A DNA stretch of 64,000 bases from Gordonia insulae (GCF_003855095.1 NZ_CP033972.1:4712001-4776000), one strand, 5' to 3'. Numbered from the stretch's first letter, positions 43,358 through 53,355 are shown. The notes: generated by a model from the letters alone, not told the origin. Program-made: numbers and translations.

Positions 43358-44566
43358 TCAGCCCAGGAGACGGAGCGCGGCGAGGGCGTACGCGCGGGCG
43401 GCGGCCTCGAGGTCGGCGATCGCGACGGACTCATCGGGCTGATGTGCCTCAGCGTTGATGTTGCCGGGGCCCAACACGATCGCGGGGATACCGAGATCGC
43501 GGTTGACGAATCCGCCGTCGCACGCCGCGCTCCAACCGCCCACCGATGTGGTGCGCCCCGCATCGGTGACGGCGCCGACCGCAGTGGTGACCAGGGCGTG
43601 GTCGGCGGGGGTGGCGAACCCCGGCATCTCCATCGTGACCGCGACGTCGACGGTGACGCCGTCGGTGTCGATCGCCGAATCCTTGATCGCGGAACGCAAC
43701 TGCGCGGCGATCTCCTCGGCCTTCTCCTCGGGCAGCAGGCGGCGGTCGATGCCGAGGTTGCACATCGGTGCGACCACCGAGATCCCTTGCCCACCTTGGA
43801 TGGTGCCCACGTTCCAGGTCCCGGAACCCAGCAGGTCGTCGGCGGTCATCGCGAGTTGCTGATGGTCGAACCGGATGAGATCGATGATGGATGCGGCGGC
43901 GTCGATGGCGCTCCGTCCGTCCGCCGGACGGCCGGAATGCGCTGCGCGGCCGGTGATGTCGATCTCCAGGTAGGAGGCGCCGCGGCAACCGCGGACGATC
44001 TGCAGGTCGGTGGGCTCGGCGACGATGCAGCCGGCAAAGGCGTGTTCCTGTTTCCGGGTGACGAAATCGCGGACCCCGAGTCCGTGTTCCTCCTCGTCGA
44101 CGGTGCACACCAGCTGGACGGGACCGCCCAGATCGACGCCGTACGCCGACGCGTGCGAGAGCGCCTGCATCGCGATCACCGCGGCCGCCAGCCCGCCCTT
44201 CATGTCGGTGGTGCCGCGACCGTAGATGCGGCCGTCGGCGAACCGGGGACGGAAGGGCTCGGCGGTCCACCCGGGTCCGGCGGGCACCACGTCGGAGTGG
44301 CCCAGCAGCATGAGGCCCGGACCGTCGCCTGCGGCCAGTGTGGCCGTGAGGTTGGGCCGCCCGGGTGACACCTCGTGGGTGCTCACCGTGAAGCCCGCGG
44401 ATCGACACGCCTTCTGCAGGACCTCCACGGTGGCGGCCTCGGTGCCGCCGGGATTCTCGCTCGGCACCTCGACGAGCGACGCGGTGAGCATCGCCACGGT
44501 GTCGGCGTTGATGTGGGACAGCACGCCGGCCTCCGCCTCGGTCAGCGACACCGCATCACCTTTCAT
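43358..44566 (-). CDS. M20-family metallohydrolase (ArgE/DapE-like)
   Basis: A 402-residue dizinc amidohydrolase of the ArgE/DapE/succinyl-diaminopimelate group. Metal ligands are in LLGHSDVVPAG (His, Asp), YGRGTTDMKGG (bridging Asp) and DEEEHGLG (Glu pair). Members remove acyl groups from amino compounds. In the context of an ectoine-hydrolase-like M24 gene, it might deacetylate N-acetyl-diaminobutyrate, a job done by DoeB in known pathways; this is inference. Transcribed in a separate minus-strand block starting from the aminotransferase or own promoter. Confidence 0.9.
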   Translation of the reverse strand: MKGDAVSLTEAEAGVLSHINADTVAMLTASLVEVPSENPGGTEAATVEVLQKACRSAGFTVSTHEVSPGRPNLTATLAAGDGPGLMLLGHSDVVPAGPGWTAEPFRPRFADGRIYGRGTTDMKGGLAAAVIAMQALSHASAYGVDLGGPVQLVCTVDEEEHGLGVRDFVTRKQEHAFAGCIVAEPTDLQIVRGCRGASYLEIDITGRAAHSGRPADGRSAIDAAASIIDLIRFDHQQLAMTADDLLGSGTWNVGTIQGGQGISVVAPMCNLGIDRRLLPEEKAEEIAAQLRSAIKDSAIDTDGVTVDVAVTMEMPGFATPADHALVTTAVGAVTDAGRTTSVGGWSAACDGGFVNRDLGIPAIVLGPGNINAEAHQPDESVAIADLEAAARAYALAALRLLG

Positions 44567-44606
44567 CCGACGATCCTCCTCGTAAGGTCCTCGCCAGGAG
44601 TGACCC

Positions 44607-45863
44607 TCATGCAGTATGGATCATCTTCTCAAGACTTGTCGTCAGCCGCCGGATGCCCTCGTCGATGCGTTCGGGAGTGCTGGACGCGAAGCACAGTCGC
44701 AGCGCGTTGCGGAACCGTCCGCCCGGGGAGAGCGCCGGCCCGGGGATGAACGCGACCCCGTCGGCCAGGGCGACCTCGAACAACTCACGCGTGTCGATCT
44801 CGGCGAACTCCTCGCGCAGCGTCACCCACAGGAAGAACCCGCCCTCGGGATCGGTGGTCTCCACCCGATCGCCGAGGTGTCGCTGGATCGACTCGACCAT
44901 CGCCTCTTTACGCTCGCGATAGAGGGTGCGGATCCCGGCCAGATGGTCCTCGAGACCACCGCGCGCGATGTACTCGGCGACGATGTGCTGGTTCGGGACG
45001 TTGGTGCATGTATCCATGGCCTGCTTGCCGTTGATGAGCAGCTGGCGCAGCGACGGATCCGCGTCGACCCACCCGACCCGCCACCCGGGCGCGAGGATCT
45101 TGGAGAAGGTGCGCACCGAGAACACCAGCGGGTCCTGCGGGCTCAACGTCTGGAAGGTGGGGATGTCGGTGCCGGCGAAGCGCAGGAGACCGTAGGGGTC
45201 GTCGTCGATGATGACCGCACCCCACTGATGCGCCAGCCGCAGCAGCTCGCGTCGCCGCTCCTCGGAAAGGGTGACACCGGACGGGTTCTGGAACGTCGGG
45301 ATCGTGTAGATCGCCTTCGGTGTCTGATGGGTGCGGGCGACCAGGTCCTCGAGCGTGTCGACCTGCATCCCGTCCTCGTCGACCGGAACCTCGAGCAGCC
45401 GCGCCCCGTACGAGAGCGCGGTCGCGCTGCCGTTGGTGTACGTCGGGGACTCGACGATCACCAGGTCGCCGGGATCGACGAAGAGTTTGTTCGCCAGGTC
45501 GAGGCCCTGCATGCCACCGGTGGTGATGACCAGACGCTCATGGCTGGAGGGGTCCGGGGTGGTCGCCAGGTAGTCGACGAGCAGCTGCAACAGGCGCGGC
45601 TCGCCCTCGGTGGCCCCGTAAGTGAACGACGTGTTGTCGAGGATCTCACCGGCGATCTGCCGGAACTCGTCCGCCGGCACCGCCTCGTCGGCGGGCGAGC
45701 CCATCGCGAAACGCACGATGTCGTGGGTCTGGGACGCCAGCAGCGACGTCGACGAGTCGATCATCGACCCGACCAGATCCTTGGCGCGGCCGGCCAGGGG
45801 CAGGGTGGGTGCGGATCGTCGGAGGTCGTGGGTGGGTTCGGTGGTGGCGGTCATGTCGTTCAC
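44607..45863 (-). CDS. PLP-dependent class I/II aminotransferase
   Basis: A 418-residue aminotransferase of the 2-aminoadipate/aromatic type. The PLP Lys is in FSVRTFSKILAPGWRVGW; the TYGATEGEPRLLQLL segment, TGGMQGLDL and the YTIPTFQNPSGVTLS segment are typical; IIDDDPYG carries the PLP-binding Asp-Tyr. No N-terminal GntR domain is present, so it is not a MocR regulator. It lies between the M20 and M24 genes on the same strand and could transfer an amino group from a degradation product. Confidence 0.92.
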   Translation of the reverse strand: MNDMTATTEPTHDLRRSAPTLPLAGRAKDLVGSMIDSSTSLLASQTHDIVRFAMGSPADEAVPADEFRQIAGEILDNTSFTYGATEGEPRLLQLLVDYLATTPDPSSHERLVITTGGMQGLDLANKLFVDPGDLVIVESPTYTNGSATALSYGARLLEVPVDEDGMQVDTLEDLVARTHQTPKAIYTIPTFQNPSGVTLSEERRRELLRLAHQWGAVIIDDDPYGLLRFAGTDIPTFQTLSPQDPLVFSVRTFSKILAPGWRVGWVDADPSLRQLLINGKQAMDTCTNVPNQHIVAEYIARGGLEDHLAGIRTLYRERKEAMVESIQRHLGDRVETTDPEGGFFLWVTLREEFAEIDTRELFEVALADGVAFIPGPALSPGGRFRNALRLCFASSTPERIDEGIRRLTTSLEKMIHTA

Positions 45864-45945
45864 CTCTCTCGTCTTGGGTGTTGCCCGTCGTGACGCTTCG
45901 CTCCTCAGGGATGGGAGTGGAGCCGGTCCCTCGGTGGTCAGGGTG

Positions 45946-47133
45946 TCATTTCCGGATCAGTTCACGGGGGAAGCTGGTGAACGTCTCCACGCCGGTGGGG
46001 CTCACCCGGACGGACTCGGAGAGTTCGAAACCGTAGTCGTCCATCCACATCCCGCAGACGATGTGGAAGGTCATGTTGGTCTCCAGGACCGATTCGTCCT
46101 CGGTGCGGATGCTGATGGTGCGCTCGCCCCAGTCGGGTGGATAGCCGATCCCGATCGAGTAGCCCAGGCGAGAGGGCTTCTCCAGCCCGTACTTCGCCAG
46201 CGTCCAGTTCCAGGTGGAGGCGAGTTCGCGAGTGGCGACGCCGGGCCGGATGACGTCGAGGACGTTGTTGAGGCCTTCCGCGGTGGCGTTCGCTACGTAG
46301 TCGAGGTCCTTGGACGGCTTACCCAGCGACACGGTGCGGGCGAGCGGGCAGTGATAGCGCTTGTGGGCGCCGGTCAGCTCGATGACGACCGCCTCCTCGG
46401 CGAAGGTGCCCTGATGCCAGGTGAGATGCGGGGTGTCGGCGGCTGCTCCCGTCGGCATCATCGGCACGATCGCCGGATAGTCTCCGCCGAACTCGTCGGT
46501 TCCGGTGATCTGGGCCTGGGAGATCGCGGCTGCGGCATCACATTGCCGCACACCGACATCGATCGTGTCGATGGCGGCGCGCATCGCCTCCGAGCAGACC
46601 ATCCCGGCCTGGCGCATGAGCTGGATCTCGGCGTCGGACTTCACCGACCGCACCCAGTTGACGAGTTCGAAGTTGTCGACCAGCTTCCACTCCGGGATGG
46701 CGTTGTAGAGCGCGCGATACGCCTTGGGAGAGAAGAAGTGCGAGTCCATCTCCAGGCCGACCGAGCCCTTCGATGCCGGCGCGATGAGGAAGCGTTGCCG
46801 CAGCGCCCAGGCGACCCAGTCGAAGGGATGCAGGTGCGGTCGGTGCACGTAGCTCTCCGGGTAGCCGACGATCTGTTCGTCGGGCAGCCACGTTGTGCGG
46901 TGGGCGCCATGGGCATCCATCTCACGCGCGAAGAAGACCATGTCGCCATCGATCGGGACGAACAGCATCTGCGGCGTGTAAAAGGACCAGGCGTTGTAAC
47001 CGATCAGATAGAAGATGTTCGCCGGGTCGGTCACGATGATCGCCGAAAGACCCTGGCGGTCCATCAATTCGCGCACACGGACCAGCCGCTGCTCGTACTC
47101 GCTGTCGGTGAACAGCTGAGAGCCGAGGTACAT
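45946..47133 (-). CDS. M24-family protein, ectoine hydrolase (DoeA/EutD)-like
   Basis: A 395-residue pita-bread-fold hydrolase. The Asp/Glu/His metal ligands of aminopeptidase P are missing: the first Asp strand reads IELTGAHKRYHCPLARTV and the GHGIG site reads GYSIGIGYPPDWGER. This matches the metal-free creatinase and ectoine hydrolase subgroup, and the YPPDWGER and TFHIVCGMWMDDYGFE segments recall ectoine hydrolase DoeA in particular. DoeA opens the ectoine ring to N-acetyl-diaminobutyrate. A creatinase-like activity on another substrate remains possible. Confidence 0.8.
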   Translation of the reverse strand: MYLGSQLFTDSEYEQRLVRVRELMDRQGLSAIIVTDPANIFYLIGYNAWSFYTPQMLFVPIDGDMVFFAREMDAHGAHRTTWLPDEQIVGYPESYVHRPHLHPFDWVAWALRQRFLIAPASKGSVGLEMDSHFFSPKAYRALYNAIPEWKLVDNFELVNWVRSVKSDAEIQLMRQAGMVCSEAMRAAIDTIDVGVRQCDAAAAISQAQITGTDEFGGDYPAIVPMMPTGAAADTPHLTWHQGTFAEEAVVIELTGAHKRYHCPLARTVSLGKPSKDLDYVANATAEGLNNVLDVIRPGVATRELASTWNWTLAKYGLEKPSRLGYSIGIGYPPDWGERTISIRTEDESVLETNMTFHIVCGMWMDDYGFELSESVRVSPTGVETFTSFPRELIRK

Positions 47134-47160
47134 CCGAGGGCTCCTGTCTGTCGGTGGGAG

Positions 47161-47185
47161 GTGTCGGCGAGGGGGTTGCCGACAC
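47161..47185. other. Inverted repeat GTGTCGGC-N9-GCCGACAC between gabD and the M24 gene
   Basis: Perfect 8-bp arms around a nine-base spacer in the 92-base gap. It could be an operator for the M24 gene or a partial terminator after gabD. There is no second copy in the window to decide. Confidence 0.4.
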
Positions 47186-47225
47186 GTGAGTTGCTGTCGC
47201 GGGAAAGCCTATGCGGCAGCGCGGC

Positions 47226-48728
47226 TCACCGCTTGGCGATCGGCCGGGCGACATACTTGATGTCGAGGAACTCCTCGATGCCCAGACGGCCGCCCTCGCG
47301 GCCCAGGCCCGACTCCTTGATGCCGCCGAACGGGGCCGCCGGATTCGACACCAGACCGGTGTTCACGCCGACCATACCCACTTCCAGCGCCGCGGACAGT
47401 CGGTCGGCGCGGTCGATGTCCTGGGTGAAGAGGTAACCGACCAGGCCCCACGGGGTGTCGTTGGCGAGCCGCAGGACCTCCTCGTCATCCGCCGCGTCGT
47501 CGGCGCGGTCGGTTCCGAACGGAATGATCGCGGCGACCGGTCCGAAGATCTCCGTGTGCATGAGGTCGGCGGCCGGATCGACGTCGGTGAGCACGGTCGG
47601 CGGGTAGAAGTGACCTGCGCCGTCGGGTCGCTCGCCGCCGCAGACGACGCGCGCGCCGCGCTGGACCGCGTCGGCGACGAGCGTCGTGACCTTGTCCACG
47701 GCCTTGCCCTCGACGAGAGCGCCGACCTGGATCCCGTCGTGGCTGCCGTCGCCGACGACGAGTGAACCCATACGGGCACTGAGCTTATCGGTGAACTCAT
47801 CGAGCACCGAGCGGTGCACGAAGATCCGGTTGGCGGCCGTGCACGCCTGACCCATGTTGCGCATCTTTGCGACCATCACACCGTCGATGGCACGGTCGAC
47901 GGTGGCGTCGGCGCAGACGATGAAGGGCGCATTGCCGCCGAGTTCCATGGACGTGCGCATCACGGTGCCGGCGGCCTGCCCGAGCAGGATCTTGCCGACC
48001 TCGGTGGAGCCGGTGAAGCTGATCTTGCGGGCCTGTCCGGAACCCATCCACTCGCCGACGACGGCTCCGGGATCGGTGGTGGTGACGACGTTGAGGACGC
48101 CGTCGGGAAGTCCTGCCTCGGTGAGGATCTCGGTGAGCAGCAGGGCAGTCAGGGGTGTGAGTTCGGCAGGCTTGAACACCATGGTGCAGCCGGCCGCGAC
48201 TGCCGGACCGATCTTGCGGGTGCCCATTGCGAGCGGGAAGTTCCACGGCGTGACCAGCACGCACGGGCCGACCGGCTGCTTGGAGACGACGATCCGGTTG
48301 GCGCCGTCGCCGGTGACGGTGTGGTCGCCCCCGATGCGGACGGCCTCCTCGGCGAACCAGCGGAAGAACTCGGCGCCGTAGGCGACCTCGCCGCGGGCCT
48401 CGGCGAGCGGTTTACCCATCTCCGCGGTCATCACCGACGCGATCTCGTCGGCGCGGTCCATGATGATCTGGTAAGCGCGATAGAGGATCTCGCTGCGCGA
48501 CCGAGGTGACGTCGCGGCCCAGGCGGCCTGGTGATCGGCGGCTGACTGCAGGGCGCGACGGGCGTCGGCGGCATCGCCGTCGGCCACCTGGGCGAGCGTT
48601 TCACCCGTCGCCGGGTTCTCGACGTCGAATCTCGCACCGGCGCCGGCCGGCTCCCACCGACCGCCGATGAAGTGGTCGGTGTGGATGCGTGAGATCGTCT
48701 GCGCGGCGGGGGAGATGGTGGCGGTCAT
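47226..48728 (-). CDS. Succinate-semialdehyde/aldehyde dehydrogenase (GabD-type)
   Basis: A 500-residue NAD(P)-dependent aldehyde dehydrogenase. It has PWNFPLAMGTRKIGPAVAAG, the SFTGSTEVGKILL loop, the catalytic Glu in TSMELGGNAPFIV and the nucleophile Cys in NMGQACTAANR. The R/Q-rich pattern and FGGIKESGLGREGG end match GabD. Open frame continues upstream into the Fe-S gene, but the ATG at 48728 starts the proper N-terminus. With GabT it would convert GABA via succinate semialdehyde to succinate, or diaminobutyrate products to aspartate in a DoeC-like role. Confidence 0.93.
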   Translation of the reverse strand: MTATISPAAQTISRIHTDHFIGGRWEPAGAGARFDVENPATGETLAQVADGDAADARRALQSAADHQAAWAATSPRSRSEILYRAYQIIMDRADEIASVMTAEMGKPLAEARGEVAYGAEFFRWFAEEAVRIGGDHTVTGDGANRIVVSKQPVGPCVLVTPWNFPLAMGTRKIGPAVAAGCTMVFKPAELTPLTALLLTEILTEAGLPDGVLNVVTTTDPGAVVGEWMGSGQARKISFTGSTEVGKILLGQAAGTVMRTSMELGGNAPFIVCADATVDRAIDGVMVAKMRNMGQACTAANRIFVHRSVLDEFTDKLSARMGSLVVGDGSHDGIQVGALVEGKAVDKVTTLVADAVQRGARVVCGGERPDGAGHFYPPTVLTDVDPAADLMHTEIFGPVAAIIPFGTDRADDAADDEEVLRLANDTPWGLVGYLFTQDIDRADRLSAALEVGMVGVNTGLVSNPAAPFGGIKESGLGREGGRLGIEEFLDIKYVARPIAKR

Positions 48729-48730
48729 GG

Positions 48731-51700
48731 TCACGCTCCTTCTGAGGTGGTGGATTCGGTCGGCGGAGGTTGGGTGAGGAGTTCGGCGAGGTGTAGGCCC
48801 GTCGAGGTGACGGCGGCGTCGGTGGTCCGGAGGTGGTCGACGGACATGGCGCAGCTGAACCCGTCGGTGATGACCGGGCGGTCCGGAGCGGAACGCAACG
48901 CGGGGGCGAGCGCGTTCTCCGATACCGCGACGCTCACCTCGTAGTGTCCGCGCTCGAAGCCGAAGTTGCCTGCCACGCCGCAACATCCATCGGCGGTGTG
49001 CACCTCGACGCCGAGTGCGGACAGGGCTGCGGCGCCCGTGCGCGCGCCGAAGACGGCGTACTCGTGGCAGTGCGTCTGCAGGGTGACCGCCTCGGGGAGG
49101 TTCTCGGGTCGCCATCCCTGCTCGAGTAGGCGGGGGAGGTAGTCGGCGAAGCTCTGGACCCGTGCGGCGACCCGACGGGCGGCCGGGGTGTGCACGAGTT
49201 CGGGCAGGTCCTTCCGGAGAGCGGCGGCGCAACTGGGTTCGGGCACGACGATCGGTCGTCCGGTGCCGTCGTCGAGGTTGTCTGCCGTCCGCGACAACAC
49301 CTTTCGAGCATGGGTGAGCTGACCAGTGGAGATCCAGGTGAGGCCGCAGCAGTTGGTCGCACTGCAGCCGACCTGATCGCCCGTCGCCCCGAGGACCTCG
49401 GCCGCGGCCGTCGCGACCTGCGGCCGGAATGCCTGGGTGAACGAGTCGACGAACAGCACCGTGTCGGTGGTGGCCGTGACCGGCGGGAGGGTGCGCAGAT
49501 GACGTCGTCGATCACGGCGGGTGGCGAAGCGCGGCATGCTGCGTCGCGGGTCGAGCCCGCCGGCACGTGCGGCGAGTCGTCGGAGTGGACTCTCCAACGC
49601 CGCGTTGATCGCCGGGGCCAGGACACCTGCGGCCCCGAGCCAGGCCGGCATCCAGCCGAGTGAGTAGTGCGACAGGGGACGCCGTCGTCCACGGTAATGG
49701 TGATGGAGGAACTCGGACTTGTAGGTGGCCATGTCGACGCCGGTGGGGCAGTCGGTGGAGCAGGCCTTGCAGGACAGGCAGAGATCGAGGGCATCGGCGA
49801 CGTCGGTCGACTGCCAGCCGGTTTCGACGTCGGGGGCGGTACGGACCATGTCCTGCAGGACGCGGGCGCGCCCGCGGGTGGAGTCCTTCTCGTCGCGGGT
49901 GGCCCGGTAGCTCGGGCACATGACGCCGCCGGAGGTCGACCGGCAGCGTCCGACGCCGATGCAGCCCTGGACGGCGTGGACGAACGGGTCGAGTGAGGTC
50001 TGGTCGGTGTGGGCGCCATCGGTGACCTGGGCGATCTCCAGAAAACCGCCCCGGAAATCCGCCCGCTGAGAGGCGGCCGTCGACATATCGGCATCCGCGG
50101 CCGTACCGGGGGCGCTTTTCCGGGGCGTTTTTCCGGTCGGGGCCCCGGGTGGCGTGACGGAGGACTGCGTGCCGGGGGCGGCGGAGACAGCATCGTGGGC
50201 CGGCCCACCGAGGTGGAACATGGTCGGCCAGTGCCGGTCCGGGACACCGGCGAGGGCGAGGTCGTCGGTGATCGGTGACGGGTCGACGATGGAGCCGGGG
50301 TTGAGGGTGCCCTGCGGATCCCAGATCTGCTTGAACTCGGCGAATGCGCCCATCATGGCGGGCGAGTACATCACCGGGAGCAACGCGGACCGCGCGCGGC
50401 CGTCACCGTGTTCACCGGACAGCGACCCACCGTGTGCGACGACGAGTCGGGCGGCGTCGGAGCAGAACCGGTCCATCACCGCCCGTCCTTCGGGGTACGC
50501 AGGTCGAAGGTGATGCGGACGTGCATGCAGCCGGCGCCGAAGTGGCCGTACATCACACCGGTCAGCCCATGCTGATCGAGAAGCCGGGTGAAATCGTCGA
50601 GATAGTCGGCCAGACGCTCGGGTGCGACGGCGGCATCCTCCCAGCCGGGCCAGGACTCGTAGTCGTTGCCGATGCTGTCGTCGTCGGGGTCGGCGAGCCG
50701 GGATGACAGTCCGGCGCCGTCCTCGCGGACCCGCCAGAGCGCCTTGCGCGCCACCGGGTCGGGGACCGTGGTGGCCGCGACCATCCGGCCACGTGCACGC
50801 AGGTCGTCGAGCAGCCGTTTCGCGGTCGCCTTGACATCGGTCTCGGATCGTGTTGCGGCACTGTGCTCGTCGACGTCGATGAACAGCCATCCGGTGCAGT
50901 CGGCGTCGTCGACGCCGGGGAGTGCCGAGATGGCGTCGCGGCCGCGACGGGCGGCCATCGTGGCGACGATCTTACGGTCGATGCCCTCGACTGCCGACGG
51001 CGCGTAGGGGAGAATCGCGGTGACGTCGCGGGCGGCGTCGATGACCGTCGGGTACCCCACGCAGATGAGCAGCGGTGAGGTGGCCACGGGCACGAGCCGT
51101 ACGCGTGCGGCGACGACGATCGCGCAGGTGCCCTCGCTGCCGACGAGTGCACGTGCCACGTCGAAGCCGTTCTCCGGCAACATCTTCGCGAGGTGATAAC
51201 CGGAGACCTGACGGGGGATGGTCTCCAGGTCGGTGCGCAGGATCGCCATGTGCCGCGAGGTCAGGTCGTGCAGGCGCTCGGTGAGGTCGGCGGCCCGGGA
51301 GACGGCGTCGCGGTCGGCTGGATCGGTGGCCATGATGCCGTGTCGGGTGGCGGTCAGCCGCAGCCCGTCGGCGGTGACCAGGAACAGTTCCTCGACGTGG
51401 TCTGTCGTACGGCCATGCCGGACAGAGTGATTCCCGCATGCATCGTTGCCGATCGCACCGCCCAGCGAGGCGCGTGACGCCGACGACGGGTCGGGTGCGA
51501 AGGTGAGTCGCCCGTCGGTGGCCGCGCGGGCGTGCGTGGCGAGGGTCGTGAGCACGATGCCGCTCTCGGCGACCGCCGTCGAGGAGTCCGCGTCGATCGA
51601 TCGGACGCGATTCATGTACCGCGACAGGTCGATCACGACTCCGGGGCCGATCGCGTTGCCGCCCATCGACGTTCCGCCACCCCGCGCGATCAGCGGGATC

Positions 51701-51936
51701 CCATGGGCGTGGCAATACGCCGCGGTACGGCAGACCTGGTCGTCGTCGCGCGGGAAGGCGACGGCGACCGGTCGGATCCGGTAGTTGGAGGCGTCGTAGG
51801 AGTACTCGGCCAGTCGTCGTGACGAGCTGTCGACCTCGACGCCGAGGGCGCCGAGGTCTCCGGCGACGTCGAGGTCGCCGGCAGCGGGCCGATCATCGCC
51901 GGTCAGCGACGCACGGGAGGGGCTGACATGTGTCAT
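48731..51936 (-). pseudogene. FAD-binding/Fe-S oxidoreductase (GlcD + CCG type), split by a frameshift
   Basis: One 1,060-residue-type oxidoreductase interrupted by a -1 frameshift. The N-terminal frame (51936 down to 50476, 486 aa) has the FAD-binding motif ARGGGTSMGGNAIGPGVVID and GSEGTCAIV. The C-terminal part continues in another frame from about 50495, with SLSGEHGDGRARS, two ferredoxin-like clusters (CIGVGRC, CLSCKACSTDCP) and CCG motifs (NCCG, DGCCGVAG). The run of four C bases at 50492-50495 (coding strand) would need a fifth to restore the frame. The stop overlaps an ATG (TGATG at 50474-50478), so reinitiation could still make a 581-residue second protein. Relatives oxidise 2-hydroxy acids. 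Confidence 0.8.
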
Positions 51937-51957
51937 CTCTGTTCGAGGGTAACGACT

Positions 51958-53259
51958 TCAGAGCACATCGGTCAGTGCTGCCGCGAATCGCTCGAGACCC
52001 GTGGCGATCTCACTCTCGGTCACCACCAGTGCCGGGATGAGACGCACGACGTTGCCGGCGGGACCGCAGGTGAGGGTCAACAGGCCGTGCCGGGTGGTCG
52101 CCTGCTGGACGGCCGCGGCTGCGGCGGCGTCGGGCACAGGTGTGCTGCCGTCGCTGCTGGTCACGAACTCGATGCCGGCCATCAGGCCCAACCCGCGGAC
52201 GTCGCCGATCGCATCGAATCGGGCGGCGATGTCCTGCAGGCCGGAGAGCATCTGCTCGCCGCGGATGCGGGCGTTGTCCACCAGGTTCTCGTCGTGGATG
52301 ACGTCGATGGTGGCCACCGCGGCGGCCGCGGCGACGGCGTTGCCGCCGTAGGTTCCACCCTGCGAGCCGGGCCAGGCCTTGCTCATCAGCTCGGTGGAAG
52401 CGGCGATCGCCGAGATCGGGAAGCCGGAGGCGAGGCCTTTGGCGGTGATCAGGATGTCGGGCGTGAGGTCCGAGGCGTGCTGATGCCCCCAGAACTTGCC
52501 GGTGCGGCCGAATCCGGCCTGCACCTCGTCGAGGATGAAGATGATGCCGTGGCGGTCCGCGCGCTCGCGCAGGCCCTGCAGGAAGCGGGGCGGGGTGGGC
52601 AGGTAGCCGCCGTCGCCCAGCACCGGTTCGATCAGGAACGCGGCGGTGTCGTTCGGCGCGACCCGCGACTGCAGGAGATAGTCGAGCTCACGCAGCGCGA
52701 AGTCGACGGCAGCGTCGGTGGTCCAGCCGTAGCGGTAGGCGTACGGGAACGGAGACATGTGGACGCCCGACATGAGTGGGGAGAAGCCGGCGGAGAAACG
52801 GGTTCCCGCAGTGGTGAGGCTGGCCGCGGCGACCGTGCGGCCGTGGAATCCGCCCTGGAACACGATGATGTTCGGGCGGGCGGTCGCCATGCGGGCGAGG
52901 CGGATCGCGGCCTCGACGGCCTCGGAGCCCGAGTTGGCGTAGAACACCGAGTCGAGACCGAGTGGCAGGACATGGCCGAGTTTCTCGGTCAGCTCGAGCA
53001 GCGGCTGATGCATCACCGTCGTGTACTGCGCGTGGATGATCTTGGTGCACTGTTCCTGCGCGGCCGCGACGACGCGCGGGTGGCAGTGGCCGGTGCTCGT
53101 GACGCCGATGCCGGTGGTGAAGTCGAGGTAATCGTTGCCGTCGGTGCCATGGATCCACGAGCCGGACGCATGGTCGACGACGACAGGTGTGGCCTGTTTG
53201 AGCGCGGGGCTCAGGGTCGCGGTCTGGGCGGTGCGAATGGAGTCGGTGGTGACGGTCAT
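51958..53259 (-). CDS. Class III aminotransferase (GabT-type)
   Basis: A 433-residue PLP aminotransferase of the 4-aminobutyrate/ornithine/diaminobutyrate class. The PLP Lys is in ITAKGLASGFPISAIA, and YANSGSEAVEAAIRLAR, FQGGFHGRT, and the DEVQAGFGRTGKFWG segment are typical. In the local context it may act as a GABA or diaminobutyrate (DoeD-like) aminotransferase. It is transcribed first in the block that goes on to the oxidoreductase and gabD, from a promoter with the GATTGT-type operator 27 bases before its start. Confidence 0.92.
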   Translation of the reverse strand: MTVTTDSIRTAQTATLSPALKQATPVVVDHASGSWIHGTDGNDYLDFTTGIGVTSTGHCHPRVVAAAQEQCTKIIHAQYTTVMHQPLLELTEKLGHVLPLGLDSVFYANSGSEAVEAAIRLARMATARPNIIVFQGGFHGRTVAAASLTTAGTRFSAGFSPLMSGVHMSPFPYAYRYGWTTDAAVDFALRELDYLLQSRVAPNDTAAFLIEPVLGDGGYLPTPPRFLQGLRERADRHGIIFILDEVQAGFGRTGKFWGHQHASDLTPDILITAKGLASGFPISAIAASTELMSKAWPGSQGGTYGGNAVAAAAAVATIDVIHDENLVDNARIRGEQMLSGLQDIAARFDAIGDVRGLGLMAGIEFVTSSDGSTPVPDAAAAAAVQQATTRHGLLTLTCGPAGNVVRLIPALVVTESEIATGLERFAAALTDVL

Positions 53260-53285
53260 GGGTACACCGTGACGGTCGATCGTCG

Positions 53286-53299
53286 GATTGTCAACAATT
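53286..53299. promoter_or_regulatory. GntR-type operator 3 (GATTGT-CA-ACAATT)
   Basis: Thirteen of fourteen bases match the core of the sites at 28123 and 39020. It lies 27 bases upstream of the gabT start and would control the gabT-oxidoreductase-gabD block. Confidence 0.65.
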
Positions 53300-53355
53300 G
53301 GACATCGGCGCTGTCAGTCGGCTGCGCAGAACGCCGAGGACGGGGTCGCGGCCGG

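Noticed and set aside
43265..44368. A 367-codon + strand frame opposite the M20 gene
   Set aside because: It starts in the intergenic repeat and lacks motifs, while the opposite strand has all M20 metal ligands.
44607..45863. MocR-type transcriptional regulator
   Set aside because: Only the aminotransferase domain is present; no GntR-type HTH precedes it.
45622..47436. A 604-codon + strand frame over the aminotransferase and M24 genes
   Set aside because: It is antisense to two genes with clear family motifs and its translation shows no domain; it also crosses their intergenic gap.
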